Positions 8,128 to 17,201 of a stretch of 64,000 bases of DNA are shown here, in pieces. Source of the DNA: SUG1106 sp051883095 (GTDB taxonomy: Bacteria > Bacillota > Clostridia > Peptostreptococcales > Anaerovoracaceae); NCBI GenBank assembly GCA_051883095.1, contig JBJETB010000090.1, forward strand, positions 45,723 through 109,722, in the 5' to 3' direction. Position numbers and translations under genes: made by a program. The notes below the pieces were generated by a model. The model searched no databases, had not been told where the DNA came from, and was given only the letters and a program-made list of their open reading frames with translations. The stretch's first letter is position 1, and every line of letters begins with the position of its first letter.

Positions 8128-8766
8128 CTAAAAAATCTGCTTCAGAGCTCGTTTGATGTATTCCTCACCGGTGAGGCCCTCCTCCGGCACCCTGGACACA
8201 GCAGCAAAGGCCTCCGCCTTGCTGTAACCCAGGCTTACGAGGGCGTAAATGGCCTCCGTTCTGGCATCGTCAGCTTCGGCCGAGCCGGCTCCTCCATCAG
8301 CCCCTGTCAAGAGACCGTCACCTAAAGAGCCACCCGCCGCGGCATCCGTCATGCCGCCCAGTTTGCCGATTTTATCCTTAAGTTCAAGAATGAGCCTTTC
8401 GGCTGTCTTTTTACCCACTCCGTTGGCTTTGCTGATTTCCTTTACATCTTCGAAAAGTATAGCTCTTCTCAGTTCATCTGCTGACATCGATCCCATGATG
8501 GACATTGCCCCCTTGGCACCGATACCGCTGACAGTTATGAGCATGCGGAACAGATCCAGACTCTCTCTGTTGTGGAAACCGTAAAGGCTGATATCATCCT
8601 CTTTGACAATCATTGCGGTAAAAACAGTTATCTCTTCGCCTTCGCCGTATTTATAAAGCGGAGAACCTGCAGGAATATTTATTTCGAAGCCTATGCCGGA
8701 GGTCGTCTCTACCACTATTCCGCCGGCAAAGGTCATGGCATAATAACCTCTTATATATTTAATCAA
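8128..8766 (-). CDS. ruvA: Holliday junction branch migration subunit RuvA
   Basis: RuvA tetramers hold the four-way junction and load RuvB. The 212 residues begin MIKYIRGYYAM with the OB-fold. The helix-hairpin-helix segments follow (LITVSGIGAKGAMSIMG, about residue 75, and ISKANGVGKKTAERLILELKDK). A Gly/Ala-rich flexible linker comes next, then domain III (YALVSLGYSKAEAFAAVSRV), which binds RuvB. The start lies 2 bp after ruvC. Confidence 0.97.
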   Translation of the reverse strand: MIKYIRGYYAMTFAGGIVVETTSGIGFEINIPAGSPLYKYGEGEEITVFTAMIVKEDDISLYGFHNRESLDLFRMLITVSGIGAKGAMSIMGSMSADELRRAILFEDVKEISKANGVGKKTAERLILELKDKIGKLGGMTDAAAGGSLGDGLLTGADGGAGSAEADDARTEAIYALVSLGYSKAEAFAAVSRVPEEGLTGEEYIKRALKQIF

Positions 8767-8768
8767 AG

Positions 8769-9278
8769 TTAAATTCCCTCCTTGATGCGAAGCTGACGCC
8801 TTCCACCTGATCCTGCCGAATGACCGTGACAGATGGCTGCTGCCAGAGCATCGGCCGTGTCGTCGGGCTTAGGCACCTTCTCCAGGTTCAGAATGGCCTT
8901 GACCATGGACTGCACCTGCTTCTTATCTGCTCTGCCGTAGCCCACCAGAGCCTGCTTTATCTGAAGCGGTGTGTATTCGCTTATCTTAAGTCCTTTTTTG
9001 GCACAGGCAAGCACCGCCACACCTCGGGCCTCACCGACCAATATGGCAGTCTTGGCATTGTTATTAAAGAAAAGTTCCTCTATAGAAGCCTCCTCAGGCT
9101 CGTATTCCTCGATTATTTCAGTAAGTCTGTCGTATAGCACCTGAAGTCTGTCCGGCATTTCCATGCCTGCATCGGTCAGTATGGAACCGTAGCCAACTAC
9201 AGAAAAGCGGTTGCCTTTCATGTCAAGAATTCCATAGCCAAGTATGGCATATCCGGGGTCAATTCCCAAAATTCGCAT
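8769..9278 (-). CDS. ruvC: Crossover junction endodeoxyribonuclease RuvC
   Basis: RuvC cleaves Holliday junctions bound by RuvAB. It has the RNase H-like fold with the first acidic residue in MRILGIDPGYA, the central Glu in ASIEELFFNNNAKTA, and the C-terminal acidic pair in KPDDTADALAAAICHGHS. The start at 9278 is chosen because of the conserved MRILGIDPG start and an AAAGGGAG site just upstream; the frame could extend 13 codons further without support. First gene of ruvC-ruvA-ruvB-queA. Confidence 0.97.
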   Translation of the reverse strand: MRILGIDPGYAILGYGILDMKGNRFSVVGYGSILTDAGMEMPDRLQVLYDRLTEIIEEYEPEEASIEELFFNNNAKTAILVGEARGVAVLACAKKGLKISEYTPLQIKQALVGYGRADKKQVQSMVKAILNLEKVPKPDDTADALAAAICHGHSAGSGGRRQLRIKEGI

Positions 9279-9303
9279 TTCATTTCTCCCTTTTTCTTCG
9301 TAA

Positions 9304-9332
9304 ATTGTAACACACAAACATTTGTTTGTCCA
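9304..9332 (-). promoter_or_regulatory. ruvC promoter with overlapping candidate SOS (LexA) box
   Basis: On the minus strand TGGACA (9327-9332) and TACAAT (9304-9309) are 17 bp apart. The spacer holds a perfect 16-bp palindrome at 9314-9329 (ACAAACA TT TGTTTGT). Its inner 14 bp, CAAACATTTGTTTG, differ at two defined positions from the Bacillus-type LexA/DinR consensus CGAACRNRYGTTYG. A repressor bound here would block polymerase. SOS control of ruv genes is known in other bacteria; that LexA binds here is inference. Confidence 0.6.
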
Positions 9333-9340
9333 TATTTCTG

Positions 9341-9369
9341 TTGAAAAAATCCATTATTTGTGATAAAAT
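9341..9369 (+). promoter_or_regulatory. argR promoter
   Basis: TTGAAA at 9341-9346 and TAAAAT at 9364-9369 are 17 bp apart. They lie about 60 bp upstream of the argR start, divergent from the ruvC promoter. Confidence 0.65.
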
Positions 9370-9430
9370 CATAACAAAATTATTCCACACTTATTATAAA
9401 CATGTAGTATCTTTATTTGTGGAGGTATGT

Positions 9431-9898
9431 ATGAGGTATTCAAGACAGAATAAGATTATTGAAATCATATCAAATAATGAAGTGGACACTCAGGAGAAGC
9501 TGGCTGCCATGCTGAGAGAAAGCGGCTTTGAGGTTACTCAGGCCACCATATCCAGAGATATCAAGGAGCTTCAGCTGGTCAAGACCCTTTCCTCATCAGG
9601 AAAGTACAAATATGCAGTAAGCAGTTCCAAGGATCTGCCCGTGTCGGACAGATTTGTCAAAATCTTCAGACAGACTGTTACTTCTGTGGACCATTCAGGT
9701 AATATTATTATCATCAAGACGCTTTCAGGCTGTGCCAATGCCGCCGGTGAAGCCATCGATACAAGCAATATGCCTCATATCAAAGGCTCCCTTGCCGGTG
9801 ACAACACCCTCCTTCTCATAGCAGACGACCCTGAAAACGTTCCTGCAATTATTGACGAATTCAACAATATGCTTTACACGAGGGCGAAGAATGATTAA
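9431..9898 (+). CDS. argR: Arginine repressor ArgR/AhrC
   Basis: Arginine-responsive hexameric regulator of arginine biosynthesis and catabolism. The 155 residues comprise the winged helix-turn-helix (RQNKIIEIISNNEVDTQEKL, and ATISRDIKELQLVK), then the arginine-binding trimerisation domain with GCANAAGEAIDTSNMPHIKG and the Asp-rich IADDPENVPAII. The start at 9431 follows GGAGG; an upstream in-frame extension has no ribosome site. It overlaps recN by 8 bp, the classical argR-recN pair. It may also act on the guanidino/proline block at 26.7-41.4 kb, but I saw no clear ARG box there. Confidence 0.96.
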   Translation: MRYSRQNKIIEIISNNEVDTQEKLAAMLRESGFEVTQATISRDIKELQLVKTLSSSGKYKYAVSSSKDLPVSDRFVKIFRQTVTSVDHSGNIIIIKTLSGCANAAGEAIDTSNMPHIKGSLAGDNTLLLIADDPENVPAIIDEFNNMLYTRAKND

Positions 9899-11513
9899 CC
9901 ATATAAGCATAAAAAATTTTGCTATAATTGAAAATACCGAAGTCGATTTTGAGGACGGCCTAAACATTATTACCGGCGAGACAGGCGCCGGTAAATCTAT
10001 TGTTATAGAGGCCGTCAGTCTGGCACTCGGAAGTCGTGCAGATACCTCGTCAGTAAGGACAGGCGCAGACAAGGCTGTGGTTCAGCTTGCCGGAGAGCTT
10101 GACGGCGAGGAAATCGTTATCACAAGAGAGGTTTCTGCTTCAGGAAAAAATCTATGCCGTCTTAACGGTGAAATCGTCACACTCTCTCGTTTAAATGAGG
10201 TGTGCCGGAAGCTTGCGGACATCCACGGCCAGTATGACAACCAGTCTCTTCTGAATCCGGACTATCATATGGTGCTGGTGGATTCATACCATAAGGAGAA
10301 AACAGAGCCTGCCCGTGAAGCTGTATCGGAAAAATTCACTGTTTTTACCCGGTGCCGCAGCGAGCTTTCCGCCCTTCTTTCTCACGAAAAGGAAAATGCC
10401 CGCAGAAAGGATTTTTATAAATTCGAACTTGAAGAAATAGATGGCGCTAATCTCAGAACCGGCGAAGATACAGAACTTGAGGAAAGAATTTCTCTCCTTC
10501 AGAACAGCGAAAAGATCTTCGAAAGCATAGAAAAATCCTACGCTCTGCTGACTGAAGCCAGTCCTTCTCTCATCGACGGAGCCGGTGCCTGCCACAGAGC
10601 CATCGAAGAAATCGCCTCTTATTCCCGTGAGCTTGAAGGCATTTCCGGTGATCTTGGTGACATCTATTACCGCCTTCAGGACATAAGCCGCAGCCTGGGA
10701 GAAATGCGCGAAAACATATCTTTTTCTCCTGCTGAGCTTGACAGCCTGATTTCACGCCTCAACCAGATCGACAATCTTAAAAAGAAATACGGCTCTTCCA
10801 TAGAAGAGATTCTGGCTTACAGAGATGATATCGCATCAAAGCTGGATAAGATAGACAACTTCGATGACGAAAAACGACGTCTTGAGAAGCAGCTCATTGG
10901 GGCAAAAGATGAACTTATGGATGCCTGCACTGTTCTTACAGAATTACGAAAAGAAATCGCCGCAGAGCTCGAGACTAAAATTCTGTCTGAACTTTCAGAC
11001 CTTAACTTCAAGGACGCTCAGATGAGAATCACCGTGGAACCTCTTCCCGCTCCTTCCGAGGAAGGCATTGACAGGATTGAAATTCTCATCTCCGCCAACA
11101 GGGGTGAGCCGCTGAAGCCGCTGTACAAGATTGCATCCGGCGGTGAGATGTCCAGAATTATGCTGGCCTTTAAGAACATCATAAGCTCCTCTGACATGAT
11201 TCCTACCCTTATTTTCGATGAAATTGACAACGGAATCAGTGGAATCACAGCAAGCATAGTAGCAAAAAAGCTGGGGGAAATTTCCCGCCATCATCAGATT
11301 ATCTGTATTACCCACCTGCCGCAGATTGCAGCCGCCGGCGACAGAAACTACAGAATTTATAAGGAAACCGACGGAGAAAAGACTTTCACTCGTGTGGAAA
11401 AGCTTTCCGACGAAGAAAAGGTATCTGAGGTGGCAAGGCTTCTTGGCGGTACTACAATCACTGATACCACACTTCAGAGTGCCCGTGAGTTAATCGCAGG
11501 TAGCAGGAATTAG
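9891..11513 (+). CDS. recN: DNA repair protein RecN
   Basis: SMC-like ATPase that acts early in double-strand break repair. It has an N-terminal Walker A (GETGAGKSIV, about residue 30), a long alpha-helical central region with coiled-coil character and a short hinge, then the C-terminal ABC signature (KIASGGEMSRIMLAFK) and Walker B (TLIFDEIDNGISG). The length, 540 residues, is typical. The start at MINHISIKNFAII overlaps the argR end, so the two are translationally coupled. A bidirectional terminator follows. Confidence 0.96.
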   Translation: MINHISIKNFAIIENTEVDFEDGLNIITGETGAGKSIVIEAVSLALGSRADTSSVRTGADKAVVQLAGELDGEEIVITREVSASGKNLCRLNGEIVTLSRLNEVCRKLADIHGQYDNQSLLNPDYHMVLVDSYHKEKTEPAREAVSEKFTVFTRCRSELSALLSHEKENARRKDFYKFELEEIDGANLRTGEDTELEERISLLQNSEKIFESIEKSYALLTEASPSLIDGAGACHRAIEEIASYSRELEGISGDLGDIYYRLQDISRSLGEMRENISFSPAELDSLISRLNQIDNLKKKYGSSIEEILAYRDDIASKLDKIDNFDDEKRRLEKQLIGAKDELMDACTVLTELRKEIAAELETKILSELSDLNFKDAQMRITVEPLPAPSEEGIDRIEILISANRGEPLKPLYKIASGGEMSRIMLAFKNIISSSDMIPTLIFDEIDNGISGITASIVAKKLGEISRHHQIICITHLPQIAAAGDRNYRIYKETDGEKTFTRVEKLSDEEKVSEVARLLGGTTITDTTLQSARELIAGSRN

Positions 11514-11538
11514 TTAAATAACATTTATACTGTTTAAG

Positions 11539-11572
11539 AAAGGCAGAACCTGAAACAAGTCCTGCCTTTTTA
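11539..11572. terminator. Bidirectional terminator between recN and hydA
   Basis: AAAGGCAG (11539-11546) pairs with CTGCCTTT (11562-11569). T-runs follow on the plus strand and A-runs precede it, so it can stop both convergent transcripts. Confidence 0.8.
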
Positions 11573-11583
11573 TTATGCGTTAT

Positions 11584-13332
11584 TTACTTTTCTTCATAGT
11601 CCTGTCTCATATCCAGATTCCATGATTTGAGGTCTGTATGCAGCAGCTCGTGAGCTCTGTGTGACAGAGGCTTGTCCAGATACTCGCTGTAAGTCAGCTT
11701 AACTGCCGGATTTTCATGTGAAAATCTTATGTCACTATGCTTATCCAGACCGTAAAGCTTCTTTGCACGCTCGCCGGCAAGTTCCTCGCCGTCTCTGAAC
11801 GGCTGACCGCCGCCACCTACGCAGCCTCCCGGACATGCCATGATTTCAACAAAGTCGTAAGCCACCTCACCCTTTCTTACGGCCTCAACCAGCTTTCTGG
11901 CATTGCCCAGACCGCTGGCAACCGCCACTTTAAGCTGTGTACCTGCAAGATCAAAGGTAGCTTCCTTCCATCCGTCCATACCTCTTACATTCTTAAATGC
12001 ATCCGGATCAGGATTTTCACCGGTTACAAGGTAATAGGCGCTTCTGAGGGCTGCTTCCATTACACCGCCGGTGGTTCCGAAGATAACTGCAGCTCCGGAT
12101 CCTTCTCCAAAGATATCGTCAAACGGCATATCTATAAGGTCCTGAGGCTTGATGCTGTCGCTTCTGATAAATCTGTCCAATTCTCTGGTGGTGAGAACCA
12201 GATCAACATCGCTTCCATGACCTGAGTCATTTACCTCTTTCACGCTTCTTTCATATTTTTTAGCTGTACAAGGCATTATGGAAATCGAATATATCTTTTC
12301 AGGATCAACACCCAGCTTCTGAGCTATATAGGTTTTTGACAGTGCACCGAACATCTGCTGAGGTGACTTTGCTGTAGAAAGATCGTCCACCATATCAGGA
12401 TACTGAGTCTTCATGAATCTCACCCATCCCGGGCAGCATGATGTGTACATAGGCCATGTGAACCTGTTTCTGTTAGCCAGTCTTGAAAGGAATTCGCTCC
12501 CTTCCTCCATGATAGTCATATCTGCACCGTAGTTTGTATCGAAAACATAATCGATACCTATCTTTTTAAGTGCACAGACAAGCTTGCCCATAGTGGCGTC
12601 TTTGTCTTTAAGCCCTATCTGCTCACCCCAGGCGGTCCTTACCGCAGGAGCAATCTGAACGACTGTAATCTTATCAGGATCCTCCAGAGCATCGTTGAGA
12701 GGGATTCTGTCATCTCTTTCTCTGAGGGCACCTACCGGGCAGTGGGTGATGCACTGACCGCAAAGTGAACAGTCAATATCACTGATATCATTGTTTTCAC
12801 GAACACCTATGGATGTTCTGTAGCCGGAACCTATAAGATTCCATACTCCCAGTCCCTGAATCTTTTCGCACACCTGAACGCATCGCATGCATTTCACACA
12901 CTTGGAGGCGTCTCTAATAAGCGGAAGGTTTATATCCCATCTGGACTTTTCTGCCACATTCTCATAAGATGTCAGAATGATTCCAAGGTCATTGGAAATC
13001 TGCTGAAGCGTACAGTTTCCGCTCTTTATACAGCTTGCACAGTTTGCATTATGGTCTGAAAGGATAAGCTCCACATTTATCCTTCTGTACCGGCGTACAC
13101 GCGGACTGTTAGTCAGTATTTCCATTCCGTCCTGACAGACTGTATTGCAGGCTGTCACCAGCTTTTCCATTCCTTTTATTTCAACAACGCATACCCTGCA
13201 TGCCCCTATTTCGTTTATTCCTTTAAGAAAGCAAAGGTGTGGAATATGTATACCTACCTTTTCGGCAGCTTCCATAATAGTGGTACCGTTTTTTACAGAT
13301 ACCTCCTGGCCGTTTATCATCAGTTTTACCAT
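11584..13332 (-). CDS. hydA: [FeFe]-hydrogenase, catalytic subunit (HydA/HndD-like)
   Basis: It produces or oxidises H2 at an H-cluster. Domains in order: N-terminal [2Fe-2S] ferredoxin domain (GACRVCVVEI), His-ligated [4Fe-4S] cluster (HNANCASCIKSGNC, about residue 95), two [4Fe-4S] motifs (CVKCMRCVQVC and CSLCGQCITHCPVG), and the catalytic domain with TSCCPGW, MPCTAKKYE and ACPGGCVGGGGQP, so all H-cluster ligands are present. The 582 residues fit the monomeric-type large subunit. Its start overlaps the stop of the flavoprotein gene upstream by 7 bp, so the two are coupled and probably form one complex. The maturases HydEFG are not in the window. Confidence 0.96.
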   Translation of the reverse strand: MVKLMINGQEVSVKNGTTIMEAAEKVGIHIPHLCFLKGINEIGACRVCVVEIKGMEKLVTACNTVCQDGMEILTNSPRVRRYRRINVELILSDHNANCASCIKSGNCTLQQISNDLGIILTSYENVAEKSRWDINLPLIRDASKCVKCMRCVQVCEKIQGLGVWNLIGSGYRTSIGVRENNDISDIDCSLCGQCITHCPVGALRERDDRIPLNDALEDPDKITVVQIAPAVRTAWGEQIGLKDKDATMGKLVCALKKIGIDYVFDTNYGADMTIMEEGSEFLSRLANRNRFTWPMYTSCCPGWVRFMKTQYPDMVDDLSTAKSPQQMFGALSKTYIAQKLGVDPEKIYSISIMPCTAKKYERSVKEVNDSGHGSDVDLVLTTRELDRFIRSDSIKPQDLIDMPFDDIFGEGSGAAVIFGTTGGVMEAALRSAYYLVTGENPDPDAFKNVRGMDGWKEATFDLAGTQLKVAVASGLGNARKLVEAVRKGEVAYDFVEIMACPGGCVGGGGQPFRDGEELAGERAKKLYGLDKHSDIRFSHENPAVKLTYSEYLDKPLSHRAHELLHTDLKSWNLDMRQDYEEK

Positions 13333-15176
13333 TTAGTATCCCTCCCTCCTCTGAAGGAACCGAAGCCGTGGTAGTCACAGCGCAGACATCTTGAAGCCTC
13401 CAGCATAGCTTCCTCAAGACTCATGCCCTGTTCAACCTCATCAAAGTCGTTTCCTCTCTGTTTAGCATATCTTTCTTTCATCTCAACTCGTCCGCAAGGC
13501 AGATTGTCGTTAGGGTCCGGATCAGGAATTTCAACGTCAACCTGAATCTCATGGTTGAATCCGAGATATGTATCAATATTTGCTGCAGCAACCTTTCCTG
13601 CTGCAACGGCATTTATTACTGTAGAAGGACCTGTTACACAGTCGCCACCAGCATATATGCCGCCTACTGTATCAACTACACTGCTTCTTGCAGCCTTGAT
13701 GTTTCCTCTGAATACAGGGATACCGAACTGTTCAAAAAATCCGATGTCTGTTGCCTGTCCGATAGCAGAAATAATGATATCACATGGTATTTTCTGCTCC
13801 GGCTCGGAAGAGTCAACAGGTCTCGGTCTTCCTGAAGCGTCTGCCTGACCTGCAATCTGAGGTTTAACCCAGAGGGCCTTGACTTCACCATGCTTATCGG
13901 TCTCGATTCTTGCAGGGGCTTTGAGCTGAAGCAGGTCACAGCCTTCTGCAATGGCTCCGCCGATTTCATCAGGAAGGGCTGTCATGTCGTCTCTTCTTCT
14001 TCTGTAAACGATGCTTACATCAGTAGCTCCGAGCCTCTTGGCTGTCCTGGCTACGTCCATGGCAACATTGCCTCCGCCGATTACAACTACTGATTTGCCT
14101 GCGAAGTCAGGCATTGCATCGTCGCCGATTCCTCTGAGCATTTCCACCGCCGGGATAACGCCCTTGGCATATTCACCCGGTATTCCGATGCTCTTGGCAT
14201 TATGAGAACCAATGGAAATATATATAGCGTCGTAGTTATCTCTGATTTCAGCCATTGCTTCCGGAGATGAAATGTCATAGTCACACTTTGCTTCAACTCC
14301 GGTGGAAAGGATTGCGTCAATATCCCACTGCAGTCTTTCTCTAGGAAGTCTGTAGCTTGGAATTCCGTAACGAAGCATTCCGCCCAGCTGAGCTCTCTTT
14401 TCAAACACGGTTACCTTATGCCCCATTATCGAAAGGAAATAAGCGGCAGAAAGCCCGGAAGGTCCTCCTCCTATAACAGCTATTTTCTTTCCTGTGTCGT
14501 CCATCTTTTCCGGAACCGGCACATCGCCGCAATTATCCACAGCAAAACGTTTAAGACCTCTGATGTTGATAGGGGCATCAATGAGGTTTCTTCTGCATCT
14601 GGCTTCACAAGGATGTTCGCATATAAGGGCGCAGACCGTTGGGAAAGGATTGTCCTTTCTGATAAGTCTTACTGCATCAGCATATCTTCCTGCCTTTACA
14701 AGCGAAGTGTAGCCTGGTACGTCAACTCCTGCCGGGCACATGGCAACGCAAGGAACTGCCTGAATGTTCGACCTGATATGTTCTGCGCAGGTTCTGTTTT
14801 TAATGTGGGATTCAAAATCCTCTCTGTATCCTCTTACACCTCTGAGAACCATATTGGCCGCTTCCGTACCTATGGCGCAGTCTGCCATGGCGCTGATGGC
14901 CTCCGCAGTTCTCTCCAGAAGTTTAATGGACTCCATGTCCTTTTCTCCGTCAATATCAAGGATATTATCGATGATATGCTGCAGCTGTCCCAGGCCTACA
15001 CGGCAAGGTACACATTTTCCGCAGCTCTGTGAGTGGCAGAGTCTGAGGAAGGACGCTGTCAGGTCCACAGGACATTGTCCCGGTGGGCTTGCGATGATTC
15101 GTCTTTCAAGGTCTTTGTACAGACCTTCTACTGTCTTTTGAGCGGTATCACGCGATTTAATATATAATCTGTTCAC
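13326..15176 (-). CDS. NAD(P)-dependent flavoprotein: NuoF-type Fe-S segment fused to glutamate-synthase small-subunit-like module
   Basis: Likely electron-transfer partner of the hydrogenase. Residues about 45-130 resemble the C-terminal [4Fe-4S] region of NuoF/HydB (SCGKCVPCRVG, with a fourth Cys at about residue 98). From about 140 the protein is GltD-like: an N-terminal Cys-rich Fe-S domain (CVAMCPAGVDVPGY, CALICEHPCEARCRR), the FAD site IGGGPSGLSAAYFLS, the NAD(P) site VVVIGGGNVAMDVARTAKRLG and GGIYAGGDCVTGPSTVINA. A further Cys pair (SRCLRCD) lies at the end. The GTG start at 15176 has a GGAGGAG site. No glutamate synthase large subunit is nearby, which argues against glutamate synthesis. 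The order fits the group A2 [FeFe]-hydrogenase arrangement; its electron donor is uncertain. Confidence 0.88.
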   Translation of the reverse strand: MNRLYIKSRDTAQKTVEGLYKDLERRIIASPPGQCPVDLTASFLRLCHSQSCGKCVPCRVGLGQLQHIIDNILDIDGEKDMESIKLLERTAEAISAMADCAIGTEAANMVLRGVRGYREDFESHIKNRTCAEHIRSNIQAVPCVAMCPAGVDVPGYTSLVKAGRYADAVRLIRKDNPFPTVCALICEHPCEARCRRNLIDAPINIRGLKRFAVDNCGDVPVPEKMDDTGKKIAVIGGGPSGLSAAYFLSIMGHKVTVFEKRAQLGGMLRYGIPSYRLPRERLQWDIDAILSTGVEAKCDYDISSPEAMAEIRDNYDAIYISIGSHNAKSIGIPGEYAKGVIPAVEMLRGIGDDAMPDFAGKSVVVIGGGNVAMDVARTAKRLGATDVSIVYRRRRDDMTALPDEIGGAIAEGCDLLQLKAPARIETDKHGEVKALWVKPQIAGQADASGRPRPVDSSEPEQKIPCDIIISAIGQATDIGFFEQFGIPVFRGNIKAARSSVVDTVGGIYAGGDCVTGPSTVINAVAAGKVAAANIDTYLGFNHEIQVDVEIPDPDPNDNLPCGRVEMKERYAKQRGNDFDEVEQGMSLEEAMLEASRCLRCDYHGFGSFRGGRDTKW

Positions 15177-15231
15177 CTTTCTCCTCCTCGTCTAACGATA
15201 AAATATAAAATACAACTTTTATAATGTAAAA

Positions 15232-16140
15232 TCATCCTTCGATACTTTTTTTCTTTTTTCTTATCGAACCGAAGTCGATTTCCATAACCATAACACTTGC
15301 GACCATGAGAAATGCACCGAAATATGACTTTGGAGACAGGAACTCATGTGCAAAAACAACTGCAACTATTGCGGCAAAAACAGGCTCTAATGCATATATC
15401 ACTCCTGTATGAGCTGCCGTGGTATACTGCTGGGCGATAGGCTGAACTACAAAAGCCACTCCTGTACAGAATATTGCCAGGAAAAGCACCGCTCCCCATA
15501 CCGTAGTTGTAGTCGGAAAATGCGGCTGCTCAAATATAAGCGCAAGAACAAAATTGCAGACTCCTGTAACTCCCAGCTGGAATACTCCCATCTGATATGC
15601 ATTTACCTCTTTGTGTGAAACCGCCTTTTCTGTGAGCAGAAGATCAATGGCATATGCAAAAGCACACATCAGGCAGAGCAGATCACCCTTGAGATTTCCC
15701 ATATTTATGGAAAAATCGTCCTTAAGAGTCAGAAATGCTATTCCGATAAAACACATCAATACTGAGACAAGAACCTTCCTGTCCTGCTTTTCCTTCAGCA
15801 CAACTCTGCTTATCAAAGGCGTAAATACTACCGTCATTGCGCAAAGAAAGCCTGAATTTGACAAGCTGGTATATTTCACGCCGAAGGTCGCACCTATGTA
15901 TACAAATACGAGTGAAATGCCTACAAGAACACTGTACTTAAGAGTAATTTTATTTACATTCTTAACTTTTTTCCATGTCAGTGCCGCTGCTATAAAGAAT
16001 GCGCCCAGAAACCTGTGGGCATTAAGAGTAAATGGGTCCATATCTGCAAGGCTTATATCCATAAGGTAATATGATACTCCCCAGCAGAGAGTAACCACTA
16101 TCAGCATTAAGTCCGCCTGCATCTTTTTTTTCTCATTCAT
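15232..16140 (-). CDS. EamA/DMT-family transporter
   Basis: A 302-residue inner-membrane protein with about ten predicted hydrophobic helices in two repeated EamA halves (the first begins DLMLIVVTLCWGVSYYLM, the second LKGDLLCLMCAFAYAIDLLL). It ends in a basic cytoplasmic tail. Drug/metabolite transporters of this type export amino acids or other small molecules; the substrate cannot be told from sequence. It follows holA by 3 bp, so it may share that transcript. Confidence 0.85.
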   Translation of the reverse strand: MNEKKKMQADLMLIVVTLCWGVSYYLMDISLADMDPFTLNAHRFLGAFFIAAALTWKKVKNVNKITLKYSVLVGISLVFVYIGATFGVKYTSLSNSGFLCAMTVVFTPLISRVVLKEKQDRKVLVSVLMCFIGIAFLTLKDDFSINMGNLKGDLLCLMCAFAYAIDLLLTEKAVSHKEVNAYQMGVFQLGVTGVCNFVLALIFEQPHFPTTTTVWGAVLFLAIFCTGVAFVVQPIAQQYTTAAHTGVIYALEPVFAAIVAVVFAHEFLSPKSYFGAFLMVASVMVMEIDFGSIRKKKKSIEG

Positions 16141-16143
16141 CCT

Positions 16144-17193
16144 CTATATCCTCCCTACAAGTAATTCCAATGCCAGATTCTGCTCCAAAGCACCGGTTTT
16201 AATATGTCTGTCTGTTTCGTAAAGCTGAGAAAGAATACTTCTCAGTTTTTCCGCAGTGAATTTTTCTGCAAAGCCCATAGCTTTTTTTACTCTGAACTCA
16301 TGTATTTTAAGCTTGGAAGTAATAGCCGAAAGGCTCATTCCATCTTCTCTGAATTCCCTGACTTCAAGAACCAGTTCGAAGTGATTTACCAGAAGCCCTA
16401 TAATAGAAAACACATCGCTTCCCGATGCCAGAATATTGTGCAGCAGCCCGAAGGCCGTATCTTTCCTGTTGCCGCTGATCGCATCGAGAAAATTAAATAC
16501 GAATGTGTCCATATCACCGTTAAGAGTGGCTGAGACGTCCTTCTCCGTTATCCTGACACCGTCAGAATATGCAATTATCTTTTTTATGTCGTTTTCAAGA
16601 TTAAATATTCTGTATTCAGTTTCTTTGTTATAGTATCCTGTCTCATCTATGAGATACTTAAGGATGTCCCTGCTGATGGAAACTCCTGCTGCCCTGAATC
16701 TCTTCTCTGCAAAAGCTGCCAGCTGCGGATAATCCAGCTTGTCGAAAAAGTAACATCTGCAGTTTTTTTTCAGTTCCTTAACAAGTTCGCTTTTATCTTC
16801 CGGCTCTGCTGTCGAAAAAATAAGAAGCGTTCCTTCATTAGGATTTCTGATATACTCTTTTAATCTTTCCCTGTCCGATGCGGAAAACCCTCGAGGATTG
16901 GCAGATGACAGCGGTGCAAAATCTCTGGCCCAGACTACTTTCCTCTCCGAAAATATTGAAAAAGTACCTGCCGCCTCTATAATCTGATCCGAAGTGCAGT
17001 CATCGGCGAGAACCACATAGTCCAGTGCTTCTGAAGCCGGATTCACGAAGCGCTTTACAAGAGACCCTGCTGCCCATTCCGTAAGATATTCTTCAGGACC
17101 GTACATAAACATTACAGGTGGAAAATTCCCCTCCTTAATGTCTGCATTAAAAGTTCTGAATGCATGTTCTTTTTTACCGAAATTTCCGGCCAT
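16144..17193 (-). CDS. holA: DNA polymerase III delta subunit
   Basis: Delta opens the sliding clamp as part of the clamp loader. The 349-residue protein has the degenerate AAA+ start (FPPVMFMYGPEEYLTEW), a mid-region DETGYYNKETEYRIFNLENDIKK and the C-terminal collar helices (FNFLDAISGNRKDTAFGLLHNIL, split over the domain). The start at 17193 (MAGNFGKKEH) is preferred to the frame opening at 17232, which would overlap comEC. It sits 3' of comEC, a common Firmicute linkage. Confidence 0.88.
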   Translation of the reverse strand: MAGNFGKKEHAFRTFNADIKEGNFPPVMFMYGPEEYLTEWAAGSLVKRFVNPASEALDYVVLADDCTSDQIIEAAGTFSIFSERKVVWARDFAPLSSANPRGFSASDRERLKEYIRNPNEGTLLIFSTAEPEDKSELVKELKKNCRCYFFDKLDYPQLAAFAEKRFRAAGVSISRDILKYLIDETGYYNKETEYRIFNLENDIKKIIAYSDGVRITEKDVSATLNGDMDTFVFNFLDAISGNRKDTAFGLLHNILASGSDVFSIIGLLVNHFELVLEVREFREDGMSLSAITSKLKIHEFRVKKAMGFAEKFTAEKLRSILSQLYETDRHIKTGALEQNLALELLVGRI

Positions 17194-17201
17194 AGATGTG
17201 T

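Noticed and set aside
13551..15141. Several plus-strand open frames of 60-200 codons
   Set aside because: All are antisense to the flavoprotein gene, whose domains are unambiguous.
13326..15176. Glutamate synthase small subunit as the name for the flavoprotein
   Set aside because: No large subunit is nearby, a NuoF-type Fe-S segment is fused at the N-terminus, and the gene overlaps a hydrogenase gene.
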